Of a stretch of 64,000 bases of DNA, positions 50,247-58,926 are shown piece after piece. The stretch's first letter is position 1. Every line of letters starts with the position of its first letter. The notes under the pieces were generated by a model. That model saw only the letters and a program-made list of their open reading frames with translations, ran no database searches and was not told the DNA's origin. The position numbers were made by a program, and so were the translations under genes. This DNA comes from Cytobacillus gottheilii (GTDB taxonomy: Bacteria; Bacillota; Bacilli; Bacillales; Cytobacillaceae): the NCBI RefSeq assembly GCF_001636345.1, contig NZ_KV440945.1, positions 3,615,354 to 3,679,353 of the forward strand, in the 5' to 3' direction.

Positions 50247-50547
50247 AAAAATGCAAACAGCGGCTTTATTGGCACAGAGCTGGAGAATGATTTGAAAGCG
50301 AATCAAATCGATTGGTTGTGATTTACAGGCTTGTCTATTCAGCATGGTGTCTCAACAACTACGCGGATGAGTGCCAACATTGGTTTAAAACAATTTTAGT
50401 TGAAGACGCCATTGCGGCTTTTGAGATTACAGACCATAAAGGGATTTATCATGATGCAGCATCCATTAAAAACATGAGTTAGCGCTGCTGCAAAAGGAAT
50501 TTGCCACGATTGCCAAAATGAATGGTATTCTGAATGAGACGATTTAG
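50247..50547 (+). pseudogene. Isochorismatase-family cysteine hydrolase remnant
   Basis: Across shifting frames the sequence reads NANSGFIGTELENDLKANQI, then FTGLSIQHGVSTTTRMSANI, then LVEDAIAAFEITDHKGIYHD and LLQKEFATIAKMNGILNETI. This is the C-terminal two thirds of an isochorismatase-like hydrolase. The catalytic Cys of the QHCVSTT motif is Gly. At least three frameshifts separate the pieces and the N-terminus is absent. It is a clear pseudogene ending at TAG 50545-50547. Confidence 0.75.
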
Positions 50548-50589
50548 CTAAATGGTTAAAGCGGCAGGAAGTTCTATTCCTGTGCCTTT

Positions 50590-51387
50590 TTACTTATCAA
50601 GCTTTAAAAATTTCAGCATCCGATGATAGGGACATTTCGATAAGGAAGTATCGTCATCTCGAAGAAAATATTGCCTCCATTCAAAGTTGTCCTCAGATCC
50701 GTAACTGTTCAAGTCTGGGTGGATGGTCGCATCATCGTATTTGGTCAATCTTTCACGGACTTTCTTTTTAATGCTGCGCGCAAATTTTTCTTTTTTATTA
50801 AATTCCTGCAGAACCCACCGGGGAGTGATTGCAAGCATCATATTGTCAAAATGGCGGCTTTGACGGCTGACATGAGCAGGAGTGGCACAATACATAAAGT
50901 ATTTTTCTCCGTTGAAACAAAACCCCCAAATTGGATGATGAGGATCTACCGGAATATCTTCTGGCCATTCCTCAGCATCAACGGCACTTAAACCACTAAG
51001 CTGCTTTCAGAAAAGCTGTTCGTAATCCTCCACTGTATACGTCTCCTTCAAATCAACTGGTGTCTGATAAAAAATAATCAGTGAAGTATAGGGCCCGAAA
51101 TGTTTAGATTCTCTGGTGAACTTGCCTAGTATGGCTGCTAGTTCATATAACGTTTCCTCATTCCGCGGGTCCCCAATAAAACCATATCGCAATTGATTTT
51201 TTGAAAACCCAATAGTCGCCGGGATACAAGGAAATGGCTTGGTTTTATCACTCATTTTTTCAGAAAATTGTTCAAGTGCTGTTCGTTCCCAATCATCCAG
51301 CACTTCTCGGTGTGAGGGGGCATCTGTATATAATTCTCTCACTCTGTTCACCTCCAGTTGTTCATCAATATATTCTGACTCCTGCAC
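50590..51387 (-). pseudogene. YqcI/YcgG-family protein gene with an in-frame TGA
   Basis: One 265-codon frame encodes a YqcI/YcgG-type protein: KTKPFPCIPATIGFSKNQLRYGF, GPYTSLIIFYQTP, then WPEDIPVDPHHPIWGFCF, YFMYCATPAHVSRQSRHF and AITPRWVL. It is broken by one TGA at 51007-51009 in EDYEQLF-stop-KQLSGL. The family has Trp here (LFW), so TGG to TGA nonsense is the likely cause, not selenocysteine. Everything else is intact, so the mutation is recent. Family function is unknown. Confidence 0.75.
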
Positions 51388-51744
51388 AAGTGAGAGATGT
51401 CCGTAAATAATTGGGCATCGCCATTAATTAGTAAACTTCGTTTTTCAACATACTGTAAGAGTTGTCTGAATGAGTAGAATTTCTACTATGTTTGTAAACG
51501 AGGCGAAGATTCAGATGCCTATTAGTGTACGGCCTTAACCTTGATAATATATAGGATCCTGAAGTGAAGGGAATCTTGTGAAGGTTGCAGCCGCGGGTCT
51601 ACCTTTTCCTACTGAATGACACATTGCCAACATGACTGGCATTGCACCAAGGGTTCTGCGCGTACTGCCCAGCGAAGAGTCAAATTTAATATTGTAAAAG
51701 GTTTAGTACAGTGTATTTGCAATAAAGCAGCCAGTGAGTGAGCT
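51388..51744. other. Intergenic region with a possible coding remnant
   Basis: Read leftwards from about 51705 to 51537, one frame encodes SSLGSTRRTLGAMPVMLAMC, then a segment with GRPAAATFTRFPSLQDPIYY before a stop. Composition looks protein-like, but no start codon or ribosome site is present upstream and I do not recognise the family. It may be the tail of a lost gene. Confidence 0.35.
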
Positions 51745-51945
51745 TAAATAAGCGGAGAATTTCCGGCTAAAATCCAAAATTCGCTCTTTTTAGGGTAAAT
51801 AAGCGGAGATTTTCCCATTAAGCTCAGAAAAATGGCCATTTTTCTCGTTTTTCGAGTGAATAACCGGAAACTCTCCGTCTATTTTAGTCCATTTCAGTGC
51901 AATTTTATTATTAGGAGAAGTTTTTCCGCTTATTGATTACCCACC
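51745..51945. repeat. Second array of AAGCGGA...TTCCG repeats
   Basis: Four units related to AATAAGCGGAGAATTTCCGG occur at about 51748, 51799, 51858 and (inverted) 51915, spaced 50-60 bp. They are clearly related to the array at 35943-36120 but more diverged. No gene overlaps them. Confidence 0.68.
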
Positions 51946-51969
51946 GTCCGTATCTAAACTCTATTAAAT

Positions 51970-52003
51970 GAAAAAAGACCAAATCAACTTTGATTTGGTC
52001 TGA
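51970..52003 (-). terminator. Terminator of the mnx operon
   Basis: AGACCAAATCA (51976-51986)-ACTT-TGATTTGGTCT (51991-52001) is a perfect 11-bp stem with an A-run on its left that becomes U in the leftward RNA. It lies about 45 bp beyond the SCO gene. Confidence 0.88.
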
Positions 52004-52047
52004 TCCGTATAGTTCTCTCTCGGAAAATCTTGCTCTATACCAGGAAA

Positions 52048-52641
52048 TCACTCTCCCGCCAATAGCTCAATATCTCTCACTATATCATCCTTCTTCACAG
52101 GTTCATCCGCAAAGGCCATGTCATATAGTGCCCGAATGTTGTTCTCTTCATCTACTAAATACATGGTTGTAGAATGATAGAGTACTGTTTCGGAGTCTAA
52201 TTCATACTGCATCTGAAATTCGCCGGCAATTTCCATTATTTTTTCCGGGGTGTCTCTTAGCCACTTCCACCCTTTTGTATCCGTCTCAAAGATTTGTGCA
52301 TATTCCTTTATGACCTCTTGGGTATCATAGGCAGGATCAAGCGTAATGCTGACAAGCTCAACCTCGTCTCCAAACAAACCTTTATCTTTTAACATAGATT
52401 GTATTATTTTAAAATCCATCATCGTTAGCGGACAAATATCAGGGCAGTTTGTATAAAAAAAGGAAACCAGCTTCACTTTGCCATTCTCAGAGCCATACCG
52501 ATCTCCATGAACATTGTCTAACTCAAAGGCATCCACTTTATCAAGGATTGGCAAGCCATCGTCACTTGGCCATAACCAGTAAACGAGGAAAAAACCTGTG
52601 ACGATGACCAAAAAAATTAGAAGCTTTTTTGTGACTTTCAT
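52048..52641 (-). CDS. SCO1/SenC-family copper chaperone
   Basis: The 197-residue protein has an N-terminal membrane anchor (residues 5-25) and a thioredoxin-like SCO domain with copper ligands in FFYTNCPDICPLTMMDF (CxxxC) and a His in LYHSTTMYLVD. SCO proteins insert copper into cuproenzymes. It is 31 bp downstream of the multicopper oxidase gene and probably loads its copper. SG-1's mnx operon also encodes a SCO-like protein (MnxC), but as I recall it lies upstream, so the position here is rearranged. Confidence 0.85.
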   Translation of the reverse strand: MKVTKKLLIFLVIVTGFFLVYWLWPSDDGLPILDKVDAFELDNVHGDRYGSENGKVKLVSFFYTNCPDICPLTMMDFKIIQSMLKDKGLFGDEVELVSITLDPAYDTQEVIKEYAQIFETDTKGWKWLRDTPEKIMEIAGEFQMQYELDSETVLYHSTTMYLVDEENNIRALYDMAFADEPVKKDDIVRDIELLAGE

Positions 52642-52672
52642 CCTTCAGCACACTCCAGCATAGGAATCACAG

Positions 52673-55600
52673 TTAGATTTTGTTTTCATTTTTATTTTTC
52701 TTTTTCAAGACAAAAAGATGGTTTTGCTTGGATTTGTGAACGCGGATAATTCCCCACATTCCTGCCTCGATATCCCAGCGGATGTTGCCGGAGCGGTACA
52801 TATAATCTCCTGGATATTGATATAAGCTGCCTGCTCCGTAATGCAGCGGCAAGTCAACGGCATGACCTGCAACAATTTCACCTTCCACAGATCGCACTTC
52901 AGACGTAATGTCTTTGTCATCGTTATTCCAATAATGGCCATGAAGATGGAATGTGTGGGCACGCCGGCGTTCTGATGGATTAACTAACCGTATTGTGATC
53001 GGATCACCTGGATATGCTTCAAATAATGGTGTCGATGGATCGCCAAACACTCTCGAACTGAATAAATCTTTTAATACTGGATGCTCTCGGAGACGGTTGA
53101 TTAATCGTTCCGTCCGATAATTGAATCCTCTAGAGCCATTATCATACGTATCAACCAAATCATCCCGGTCCTCTGGATCTACTCCGCCTAAAATGGCATC
53201 CACCGGGTCCACAATTAAATCGCCTTTTTTATCCACCAGCCTTGCGCCATCATACAGAACAAGAACAAACTCTCTGGTATCCGGCAAATATGGATTGCGC
53301 AGTACGACATTCGCACCCGTTTTTACTTCTTCTCCTGTGGAAGGATCCAGATACTTCGTTCCTTTTGCTTCAGCGATGAAGCAGCCGAATGTACCAAGGG
53401 AACGATGATTGCGAATATCAGTCATATCCCATAAACCGCAGGCGCCAACTGGATTGTCGACATACCATTTATAGGTGATGATTTCACCGGGAGCTGCTGA
53501 CTGATCAGGGTTAAAGCCAACTGTTTCTCCCGCAGAAGTTTTCACATCATAATCAAGGAGCTGCGCATGCAGAGATATCCTGACGGACGGCGGGTAAAAG
53601 GCCTGCTCTTTTACAGGAGGATAAGGCCAAATGCCATCTGGAAACGGAAACTGATCAAACTGCAGTTTGGACGTCAGGTTAATCTCCACAACATCTCCCT
53701 GATTGGCACGGATAATCAGCGGTTCAGGATTTTTCCCGTCTAAAATATCTTCTACATCTTCTTCGAGAGCAAAAACAATTCCAAAGGGATCACGTTCATC
53801 CCATTTGCTGTACGTTATTGGTTTATGAAAGGCGACGATGTTAAACGTTTTGACTGCTGCATTAACAGGTCCTGGAGATGGAACGATTTTTGCTTTCTCC
53901 GGCGGTTTTCCTGTCGGCTCCGGCAGTGCTGTTGTGCGTTGTGGCGGCGGTTCACGGTCAGACAGCGGAATGAGAAAATCCACTTCTTCTTCAAAGGCTC
54001 GAATTAATCCCCATAAACCATTCCATAAGTCTTCTTCTGTTTCAAACGTCCATAAATAATCTCCAGACCTCGGCACATCCATTTCCAGTGTAAAAGATTC
54101 AGAGATTCCAATATGCTGCTGATCTCTAAACTTTGTTTCAGAGTCAGGGTGCTCCGCCTTCCAGCGCAAGCCATGAATGTTAAAACTGTGCGATTCCTCA
54201 TGCGCCCCTTGAAGGAGTCTGACACGAATCGGATCACCTTCATAACAGTGCAGAATCGGCGTAATTGGATCACAATTAACATATGAACTAAACGAATATG
54301 CTGGATCTTTGTCTTTTCCTAACCGGAATTGCAGCGGTTCATTTTTATAATTGACTCCAAATAATCCTGGGTCATCCTGTGAACCTGGAAAGTCTGGAGG
54401 CTGAAGCGGACAGCCATCTTTGTCATATAGCAGAGCAAAATCCTGAACCATCAGAACCATATCCCGGTAATCAGGAATGAGCGGGTGAATCGCGGTAATT
54501 TGCACGCCATGATCCACTTCTTCTCCTGTCTTGGAATCTAAAAACTTGGTGAAGCGCGGATGAACGACTCCTGTTCCAAAGACGCCATGCTGCTGATGAA
54601 AATTCGCAAACAAATGGTCATGGAAAAACCATGCTTTTAACTCTACATCTGCAAAATATTCATAACGGATTGTTTCCCCAGATAGAACACTAGAGTCATA
54701 GTTCCAGCCTACATTCGCACCATCTGAAACAAGCACATCAAATTTAACGAAATGCACATGAACACCTGTTTCATATGTTCTTGTCACAAGCTGGAATGCG
54801 CTGCCGCCAACCACTTCCGGCAGACGATTTGTAAAATTAATGCGCACGCACGTATTGGCTGTCATATGCATAACCAATGGTTCCGGTTCTTTTCTTCCGC
54901 TTAACACATCCTCTATATCTTCATCTAAAACATAGATTCTTCCGATCGGATCGTTCCAGCCTTGGCGATTATATACAATCGGGAGCTGGATCAGAGAAAC
55001 ATTAAACTCCTGCACCACAGGGTTATCAGCAAGCGCACAAGGATCGACAAATACAGCACCTGGTCTGGCATTTGGCACGGCCGCGTTTCTTTCCAGTTCA
55101 GTCATATCTCGTCCGCCCACAATCCCTAGCGGCGGCCGTGGTGCTTTACACCCAAGCTTTCCTGGAATAAAGTTAGGGAATCCTGGTCTTTCTTTTGTTG
55201 GCTTCGGCGGACAAGGCCTATCAGGCAGCGGCTGCAGCGCCTTAATCGGCTCGCCATTTGGATAACAGCCAGTTCCATCCTGGAGCGTATCAAAAATGCG
55301 GTTAATCCCCCACATCCCTACACCGAAATGGGGATAAAGATGACAGTGAATGATCGCATCCCCAATTGCCCCTTGAAGAGAGCCTAATCCATAATGAGGC
55401 TGAACTGTGTACCAGGATTGCGGGCTGACTGCCTGGGCATCCAAGATTTCTGATTCTGTATTTTTCGCATCTTTTGACCACTGATGCACATGATAATGCA
55501 GAACATGGGTCTCTTTCACACCCCCATGAACCAGCCTAAGTTTTACAGGATCCCCGCGGTACCCCCGCAAAATAGGCGTTGCCGGATCGCCAAACACCCA

Positions 55601-56347
55601 TGAATCGTGGTGTACCTCCTCTCCATGACCATCCGGGCTAACGACTCCCTCTTCTAATAATCGGACCCGATTTTCCATCGGTTCATAGCGATAGTTTACC
55701 GCATGAGTGGATTCACGCTCTTGATTGGTCATCGGATCCAGCGGAGAATTTCCCGTTACATCCCGAGTTGGCATTTCATCATGAAAAATCCATCCATATT
55801 CCCGGTAGGATGGCAGAAAAGGATGATGGATATCGGCATACACACCGCTGTTAATCGGTCCCCCTGTTACCGGGTCTGTCCACCATGAGCCGCGCGGCTG
55901 CACAAACAAACAGCCAAACATCCCGTTAATATTCGTTCCCTGATCACTGCTGTCCGGGTTTCCTAGATCTGTGAACATATACACACCTTCATGATTTACA
56001 TTTAGCGTGTAAGTGATTTTCTCACCAGGTTCTGCTAAAGAACTTGGATTGAAGCCTGCATTGGCGCCATCTGAATCTTGCGGATCATAATCAGCTTCCT
56101 GAAAATGCATGCCTGTTGCGTAATGGATCTGATTTTCAAATAAAATCTCCACCTCGTCTCCCACATTGGCCCGGATACAAAGTGGCTGCACTAAATCAAC
56201 TGGTGTGAAAGGATTTTTCTTGACTAAATCCTTCACCTTTTGTTCGTTTTCCTTTAAAACATACATGATGCCATTTCGGTTGTAGTCACCAAAGTTGTTG
56301 AGCACAATCCGAATCGAAATCGCCACAACATGAAATTTGCGTTTCAT
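52673..56347 (-). CDS. mnxG: Mn(II) oxidase, giant multicopper oxidase MnxG
   Basis: The 1224-residue multicopper oxidase is far longer than laccases (about 500) and matches MnxG (about 1200) of spore-forming manganese oxidisers. Copper motifs include LHYHVHQW (284-288 region), IIHCHLYPHFGVGMWG (334-345, a type 1/type 3 HCHxxxHxxxGM site), HVHFVKF, FFHDHLFANFHQQHG, FNIHGLRW and HTFHLHGHYW. They spread over several cupredoxin domains. It has no signal peptide, as expected for a mother-cell protein placed on the spore surface. It oxidises Mn(II) to Mn(IV) oxide with MnxE and MnxF. ATG 56347 follows GGGGGAG. Confidence 0.9.
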   Translation of the reverse strand: MKRKFHVVAISIRIVLNNFGDYNRNGIMYVLKENEQKVKDLVKKNPFTPVDLVQPLCIRANVGDEVEILFENQIHYATGMHFQEADYDPQDSDGANAGFNPSSLAEPGEKITYTLNVNHEGVYMFTDLGNPDSSDQGTNINGMFGCLFVQPRGSWWTDPVTGGPINSGVYADIHHPFLPSYREYGWIFHDEMPTRDVTGNSPLDPMTNQERESTHAVNYRYEPMENRVRLLEEGVVSPDGHGEEVHHDSWVFGDPATPILRGYRGDPVKLRLVHGGVKETHVLHYHVHQWSKDAKNTESEILDAQAVSPQSWYTVQPHYGLGSLQGAIGDAIIHCHLYPHFGVGMWGINRIFDTLQDGTGCYPNGEPIKALQPLPDRPCPPKPTKERPGFPNFIPGKLGCKAPRPPLGIVGGRDMTELERNAAVPNARPGAVFVDPCALADNPVVQEFNVSLIQLPIVYNRQGWNDPIGRIYVLDEDIEDVLSGRKEPEPLVMHMTANTCVRINFTNRLPEVVGGSAFQLVTRTYETGVHVHFVKFDVLVSDGANVGWNYDSSVLSGETIRYEYFADVELKAWFFHDHLFANFHQQHGVFGTGVVHPRFTKFLDSKTGEEVDHGVQITAIHPLIPDYRDMVLMVQDFALLYDKDGCPLQPPDFPGSQDDPGLFGVNYKNEPLQFRLGKDKDPAYSFSSYVNCDPITPILHCYEGDPIRVRLLQGAHEESHSFNIHGLRWKAEHPDSETKFRDQQHIGISESFTLEMDVPRSGDYLWTFETEEDLWNGLWGLIRAFEEEVDFLIPLSDREPPPQRTTALPEPTGKPPEKAKIVPSPGPVNAAVKTFNIVAFHKPITYSKWDERDPFGIVFALEEDVEDILDGKNPEPLIIRANQGDVVEINLTSKLQFDQFPFPDGIWPYPPVKEQAFYPPSVRISLHAQLLDYDVKTSAGETVGFNPDQSAAPGEIITYKWYVDNPVGACGLWDMTDIRNHRSLGTFGCFIAEAKGTKYLDPSTGEEVKTGANVVLRNPYLPDTREFVLVLYDGARLVDKKGDLIVDPVDAILGGVDPEDRDDLVDTYDNGSRGFNYRTERLINRLREHPVLKDLFSSRVFGDPSTPLFEAYPGDPITIRLVNPSERRRAHTFHLHGHYWNNDDKDITSEVRSVEGEIVAGHAVDLPLHYGAGSLYQYPGDYMYRSGNIRWDIEAGMWGIIRVHKSKQNHLFVLKKKNKNENKI

Positions 56348-56366
56348 AGCTCTCCCCCTTGATGAC

Positions 56367-56675
56367 TCAGAAATTGGTCTTTAACTCAGGAATTCGCGGC
56401 ATTCCTTTTTGCTGAATATAGTAAACTTCAATTTGATGAATATGAATAAACCACTGCCGATTCTCCAGCTCCGAAATGGAGGTGACCTTCACATCCACCA
56501 CTGCCTGATCCTCAATCACATCTACCAGCTTTCCGATAAAAACAAATGGGTATGATGGCGTTAAAATAAAGATATTCTTGCCAATGCCCTCAACAAATGT
56601 CTCCACCAGCGCCTGATCATGGATGACATTGACAGTTGGGAAGTTCATTCCTGCAATATTATTTTCATGACTCAT
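56367..56675 (-). CDS. mnxF: MnxF-like small subunit of the Mn oxidase
   Basis: The 102-residue beta-rich protein begins MSHENNIAGMNFPTVNVIHD and contains FVEGIGKNIFILTPSYPFVFIGKLVDVIED. This looks like a small Sm-like barrel. In SG-1 the Mnx complex consists of MnxE, MnxF and MnxG, encoded in that order; this gene is directly upstream of mnxG and so is the MnxF position. An AGGGAGG ribosome site precedes it. His residues in HIHQIEVYYIQ could bind copper or manganese. Confidence 0.78.
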   Translation of the reverse strand: MSHENNIAGMNFPTVNVIHDQALVETFVEGIGKNIFILTPSYPFVFIGKLVDVIEDQAVVDVKVTSISELENRQWFIHIHQIEVYYIQQKGMPRIPELKTNF

Positions 56676-56689
56676 TTTTTGGTCCCTCC

Positions 56690-57007
56690 TTACGTAAGTG
56701 GAAATCTTTCATTACAGTCAAAGTCAGGTGTAAAGTGAGCAATTTTTTCAAATGGAATACTAAGTGGTGTGGGAAAGTTAAATTGTGGGGCATTTATTAT
56801 TTTTATATTGACTGGAAATAGAGTCAGATGACCTGGCTGTACATCGATTATTTCGCCGCAAAATATGGGACGAAAGGTTTGGCCAAATAAATTGAGCTGA
56901 TCGGATTCGGTTACAATTAAGACGCTTGTTCCCTTTAAGGCCAATAGCTCTCTAAAAAAACGATCTTCCAATTCTCCAATACTGCGCGGATTCTTCTCAC
57001 TCGTCAT
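56690..57007 (-). CDS. mnxE: MnxE-like small subunit of the Mn oxidase
   Basis: The 105-residue protein has an N-terminal helix (RSIGELEDRFFRELLALKGTS), then a beta-rich part VLIVTESDQLNLFGQTFRPI and FCGEIIDVQPGHLTLFPVNI, similar in plan to its downstream neighbour. Position before the MnxF-like gene makes it MnxE. GGGGGAGG precedes the ATG. The two small subunits form the oligomer that holds MnxG and bind extra copper in SG-1; that role is taken from the known complex. Confidence 0.78.
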   Translation of the reverse strand: MTSEKNPRSIGELEDRFFRELLALKGTSVLIVTESDQLNLFGQTFRPIFCGEIIDVQPGHLTLFPVNIKIINAPQFNFPTPLSIPFEKIAHFTPDFDCNERFPLT

Positions 57008-57028
57008 ATGACTTCCTCCCCCGTTGTC

Positions 57029-57814
57029 CTACTTTTTATAGTAATTTTTAAAGCCATAAGTAAATACTCTTAACAATCGAATGGTCTCAATATAACGTAT
57101 CTCATCAAAATGTATTTCTTCTTTTTTCCCCATAAAAGCAATGGTTAATTTGTCTTCAGATTCAATAATCTTACCAAGCTTTTTGACATCACTGCCGATC
57201 CAGACATTCACCCATGTGTCCTTCCAGGTGTTTAAATTCGTCTTTAATGTTTCTTCAATGAATTGCTGCTTTAGAAGGTCACGTTTTGAAACAGTTTCCC
57301 CGAATTGCCGCAGCAGCTTCGTGCGCAAATTATTATCATAAAGATAATGCTGATGGGTGTTTGAATAGTTTGGGATTCCATACACAATATTAGCCGATTG
57401 AATGACAGAATAAGGAATCCACACCCGTTCCTTTAAATTGGTCAGCATCACAAAATCACGGCCCACCGTACTGACTTTTCCCTCCTTGTAATGAGATTCA
57501 GTACCGATGGCAGAGTAAATTTCCACCTGCTGATTTCTTTTTGATTTAAAAAATTTCCTAAGCTTTAATGACTTTCCGCGTTTTTCATTGTTCTCCAATA
57601 GATGAAAGATGTTTGCCCGGTCTATATATTCCATTAATAACCTTGTTTCTTCTGTCGTCGTCATTGTTGAAGGAGATGTAAGGCCCTCTCCTTTTCGTTC
57701 ATTCAACTCATTAATAGGATCCTTCTTTCTGACTTCATGCTTTCTTTGCTCTAGCAATCTTTCCATATATTCATTTAAGTGAATTTTCTTTTTTGCCTCC
57801 TGTCTGTTCTCCAT
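57029..57814 (-). CDS. mnxD: MnxD-like protein
   Basis: The 261-residue basic, soluble protein begins with a charged helix (MENRQEAKKKIHLNEYMERL). It has two beta-rich segments that look like Sm-type barrels: VEIYSAIGTESHYKEGKVST at about 96 and WVNVWIGSDVKKLGKIIESE at about 200. By position before MnxE it corresponds to MnxD of SG-1, whose role is unknown. The duplicated barrel could let it join the MnxE/F assembly. GGAGG precedes the ATG. Confidence 0.65.
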   Translation of the reverse strand: MENRQEAKKKIHLNEYMERLLEQRKHEVRKKDPINELNERKGEGLTSPSTMTTTEETRLLMEYIDRANIFHLLENNEKRGKSLKLRKFFKSKRNQQVEIYSAIGTESHYKEGKVSTVGRDFVMLTNLKERVWIPYSVIQSANIVYGIPNYSNTHQHYLYDNNLRTKLLRQFGETVSKRDLLKQQFIEETLKTNLNTWKDTWVNVWIGSDVKKLGKIIESEDKLTIAFMGKKEEIHFDEIRYIETIRLLRVFTYGFKNYYKK

Positions 57815-57847
57815 TCAGCCTCCTCTCCTTTCAAATATCTATATTAT

Positions 57848-58324
57848 TTATACTCGCAAGGAGTAAAATAACAAACCAAATGTGGCAAACACCAAACCTG
57901 TGCCAAATAAACCAAATAGAATCATATTATTCTCCACATCATTAAAATAAGCAGCAGGCAATCCGCATAATGCTGGGTTTTCCACTACCGCACCAACCAT
58001 CGTTCCCATGATGGAGCCAATGCTGCCATGGGAGAAGCCAGCCAATAAAGACTGAAAACGGACGAGTGCACCATACAGTAAACCAATCCCGCCGCCGATC
58101 ACAGTGGAAAGTATCGCAAGTACTCCAATTTCAAATGGAAAAAGGAAGTGAAGAAGCATAGCCAGATTCATGCAGAAAATACTGCTGCCTGACGCGGCCA
58201 TTACCATCCCAAAGCGGTCCGCAAATAGTTTCCTTTTTTTATACATGACAAAATAAAAGAAAAATCCCATTAGACCATTTACAAGAATCAGCATAATAAA
58301 TAGAGGGGATAATTCCACATTCAT
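57848..58324 (-). CDS. Mnx operon membrane protein, four helices (MnxB position)
   Basis: The 158-residue protein has four membrane segments, with FADRFGMVMAASGSSIFCMN and GGGIGLLYGALVRFQSLLAGFSHGSIGSIMG. It is paralogous to the next gene upstream, which has the same layout and the motif GxLxxxxxLLxGxxxGxMGxMxPMVGA. The pair probably forms a heteromeric membrane complex of unknown function, perhaps metal supply for the spore-surface oxidase. A GGAG site precedes ATG 58324, ten bases after its partner's stop. Confidence 0.7.
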   Translation of the reverse strand: MNVELSPLFIMLILVNGLMGFFFYFVMYKKRKLFADRFGMVMAASGSSIFCMNLAMLLHFLFPFEIGVLAILSTVIGGGIGLLYGALVRFQSLLAGFSHGSIGSIMGTMVGAVVENPALCGLPAAYFNDVENNMILFGLFGTGLVFATFGLLFYSLRV

Positions 58325-58334
58325 AACTCCTTAC

Positions 58335-58748
58335 TTATGTATTTTTAGCAGAAAGAAAAACAAGCAGGAGAGAAAGCAGGAAGACCGCTTCAATAAAAAA
58401 TAAAAAGAGAATGCTAGTGTTGGCAGCTGCCCCTACCATCGGTGCCATAATGCCCATCATTAAACCATTTATATAACCAGTCAACAGAGTCTGATAATCA
58501 AAAAGTGCACCAAAAAGGCCGCCAATCATCATCCCTATTACCACCGTGATCATCGTAATGATGACAAATTTTAATGGAAACTGATAAATGAGGATTACGC
58601 CTGTGGCAATTGCACAAAAACCGCCTGCCAGCATTGAAATATTCATCCCCAGCTGGAAACCGATGAGTTTACGAATTTTATAAAGATATAGATATAGTAA
58701 TAAGATCAGTACAAGGTTTCCATATAACAAAAACCCTAAATACCCCAT
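58335..58748 (-). CDS. Mnx operon membrane protein, four helices (MnxA position)
   Basis: The 137-residue protein has four membrane segments and the repeated-family motif GGLFGALFDYQTLLTGYINGLMMGIMAPMVGAAAN. It is the first gene of the mnx operon and a paralogue of the following one. I prefer ATG 58748, nine bases after GGAGGAG; the earlier ATG at 58766 lies two bases from a poor site. Similar tandem small membrane genes head the SG-1 mnx operon. Function is unknown. Confidence 0.7.
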   Translation of the reverse strand: MGYLGFLLYGNLVLILLLYLYLYKIRKLIGFQLGMNISMLAGGFCAIATGVILIYQFPLKFVIITMITVVIGMMIGGLFGALFDYQTLLTGYINGLMMGIMAPMVGAAANTSILFLFFIEAVFLLSLLLVFLSAKNT

Positions 58749-58870
58749 GGCTCCAGTCTCCTCCATATTTCCTGTTTGTAATGGTTATGTTCCTAAAAGC
58801 TTGGTCTATAACCTATATGTATATTTTTACAATTTCATTTAGAAATGCACCTGCCTTAGTCATTTGCCCA

Positions 58871-58899
58871 ACCATAAATCAGTGAAGATCCATACATTA
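58871..58899 (+). promoter_or_regulatory. Candidate sigma-K promoter
   Basis: AC at 58871, then CATACATTA at 58891-58899, fits the sigma-K pattern (AC, about 17 bases, CATANNNTA). It lies about 30 bp before the ribosome site of the gene at 58927, implying late mother-cell expression during sporulation. Confidence 0.58.
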
Positions 58900-58926
58900 G
58901 GTATATGTACAGATAAAAGGAGGTTG

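Noticed and set aside
51007..51009. Second in-frame TGA considered as selenocysteine
   Set aside because: The family has Trp at this place (LFW), no Cys, and no clear SECIS-like stem follows; a TGG to TGA mutation is simpler.
58748..58860. Search for a sigma-K promoter directly before the mnx operon
   Set aside because: CATATAGGT and CATAACCAT occur but neither fits CATANNNTA with AC at the right distance; no promoter is called.
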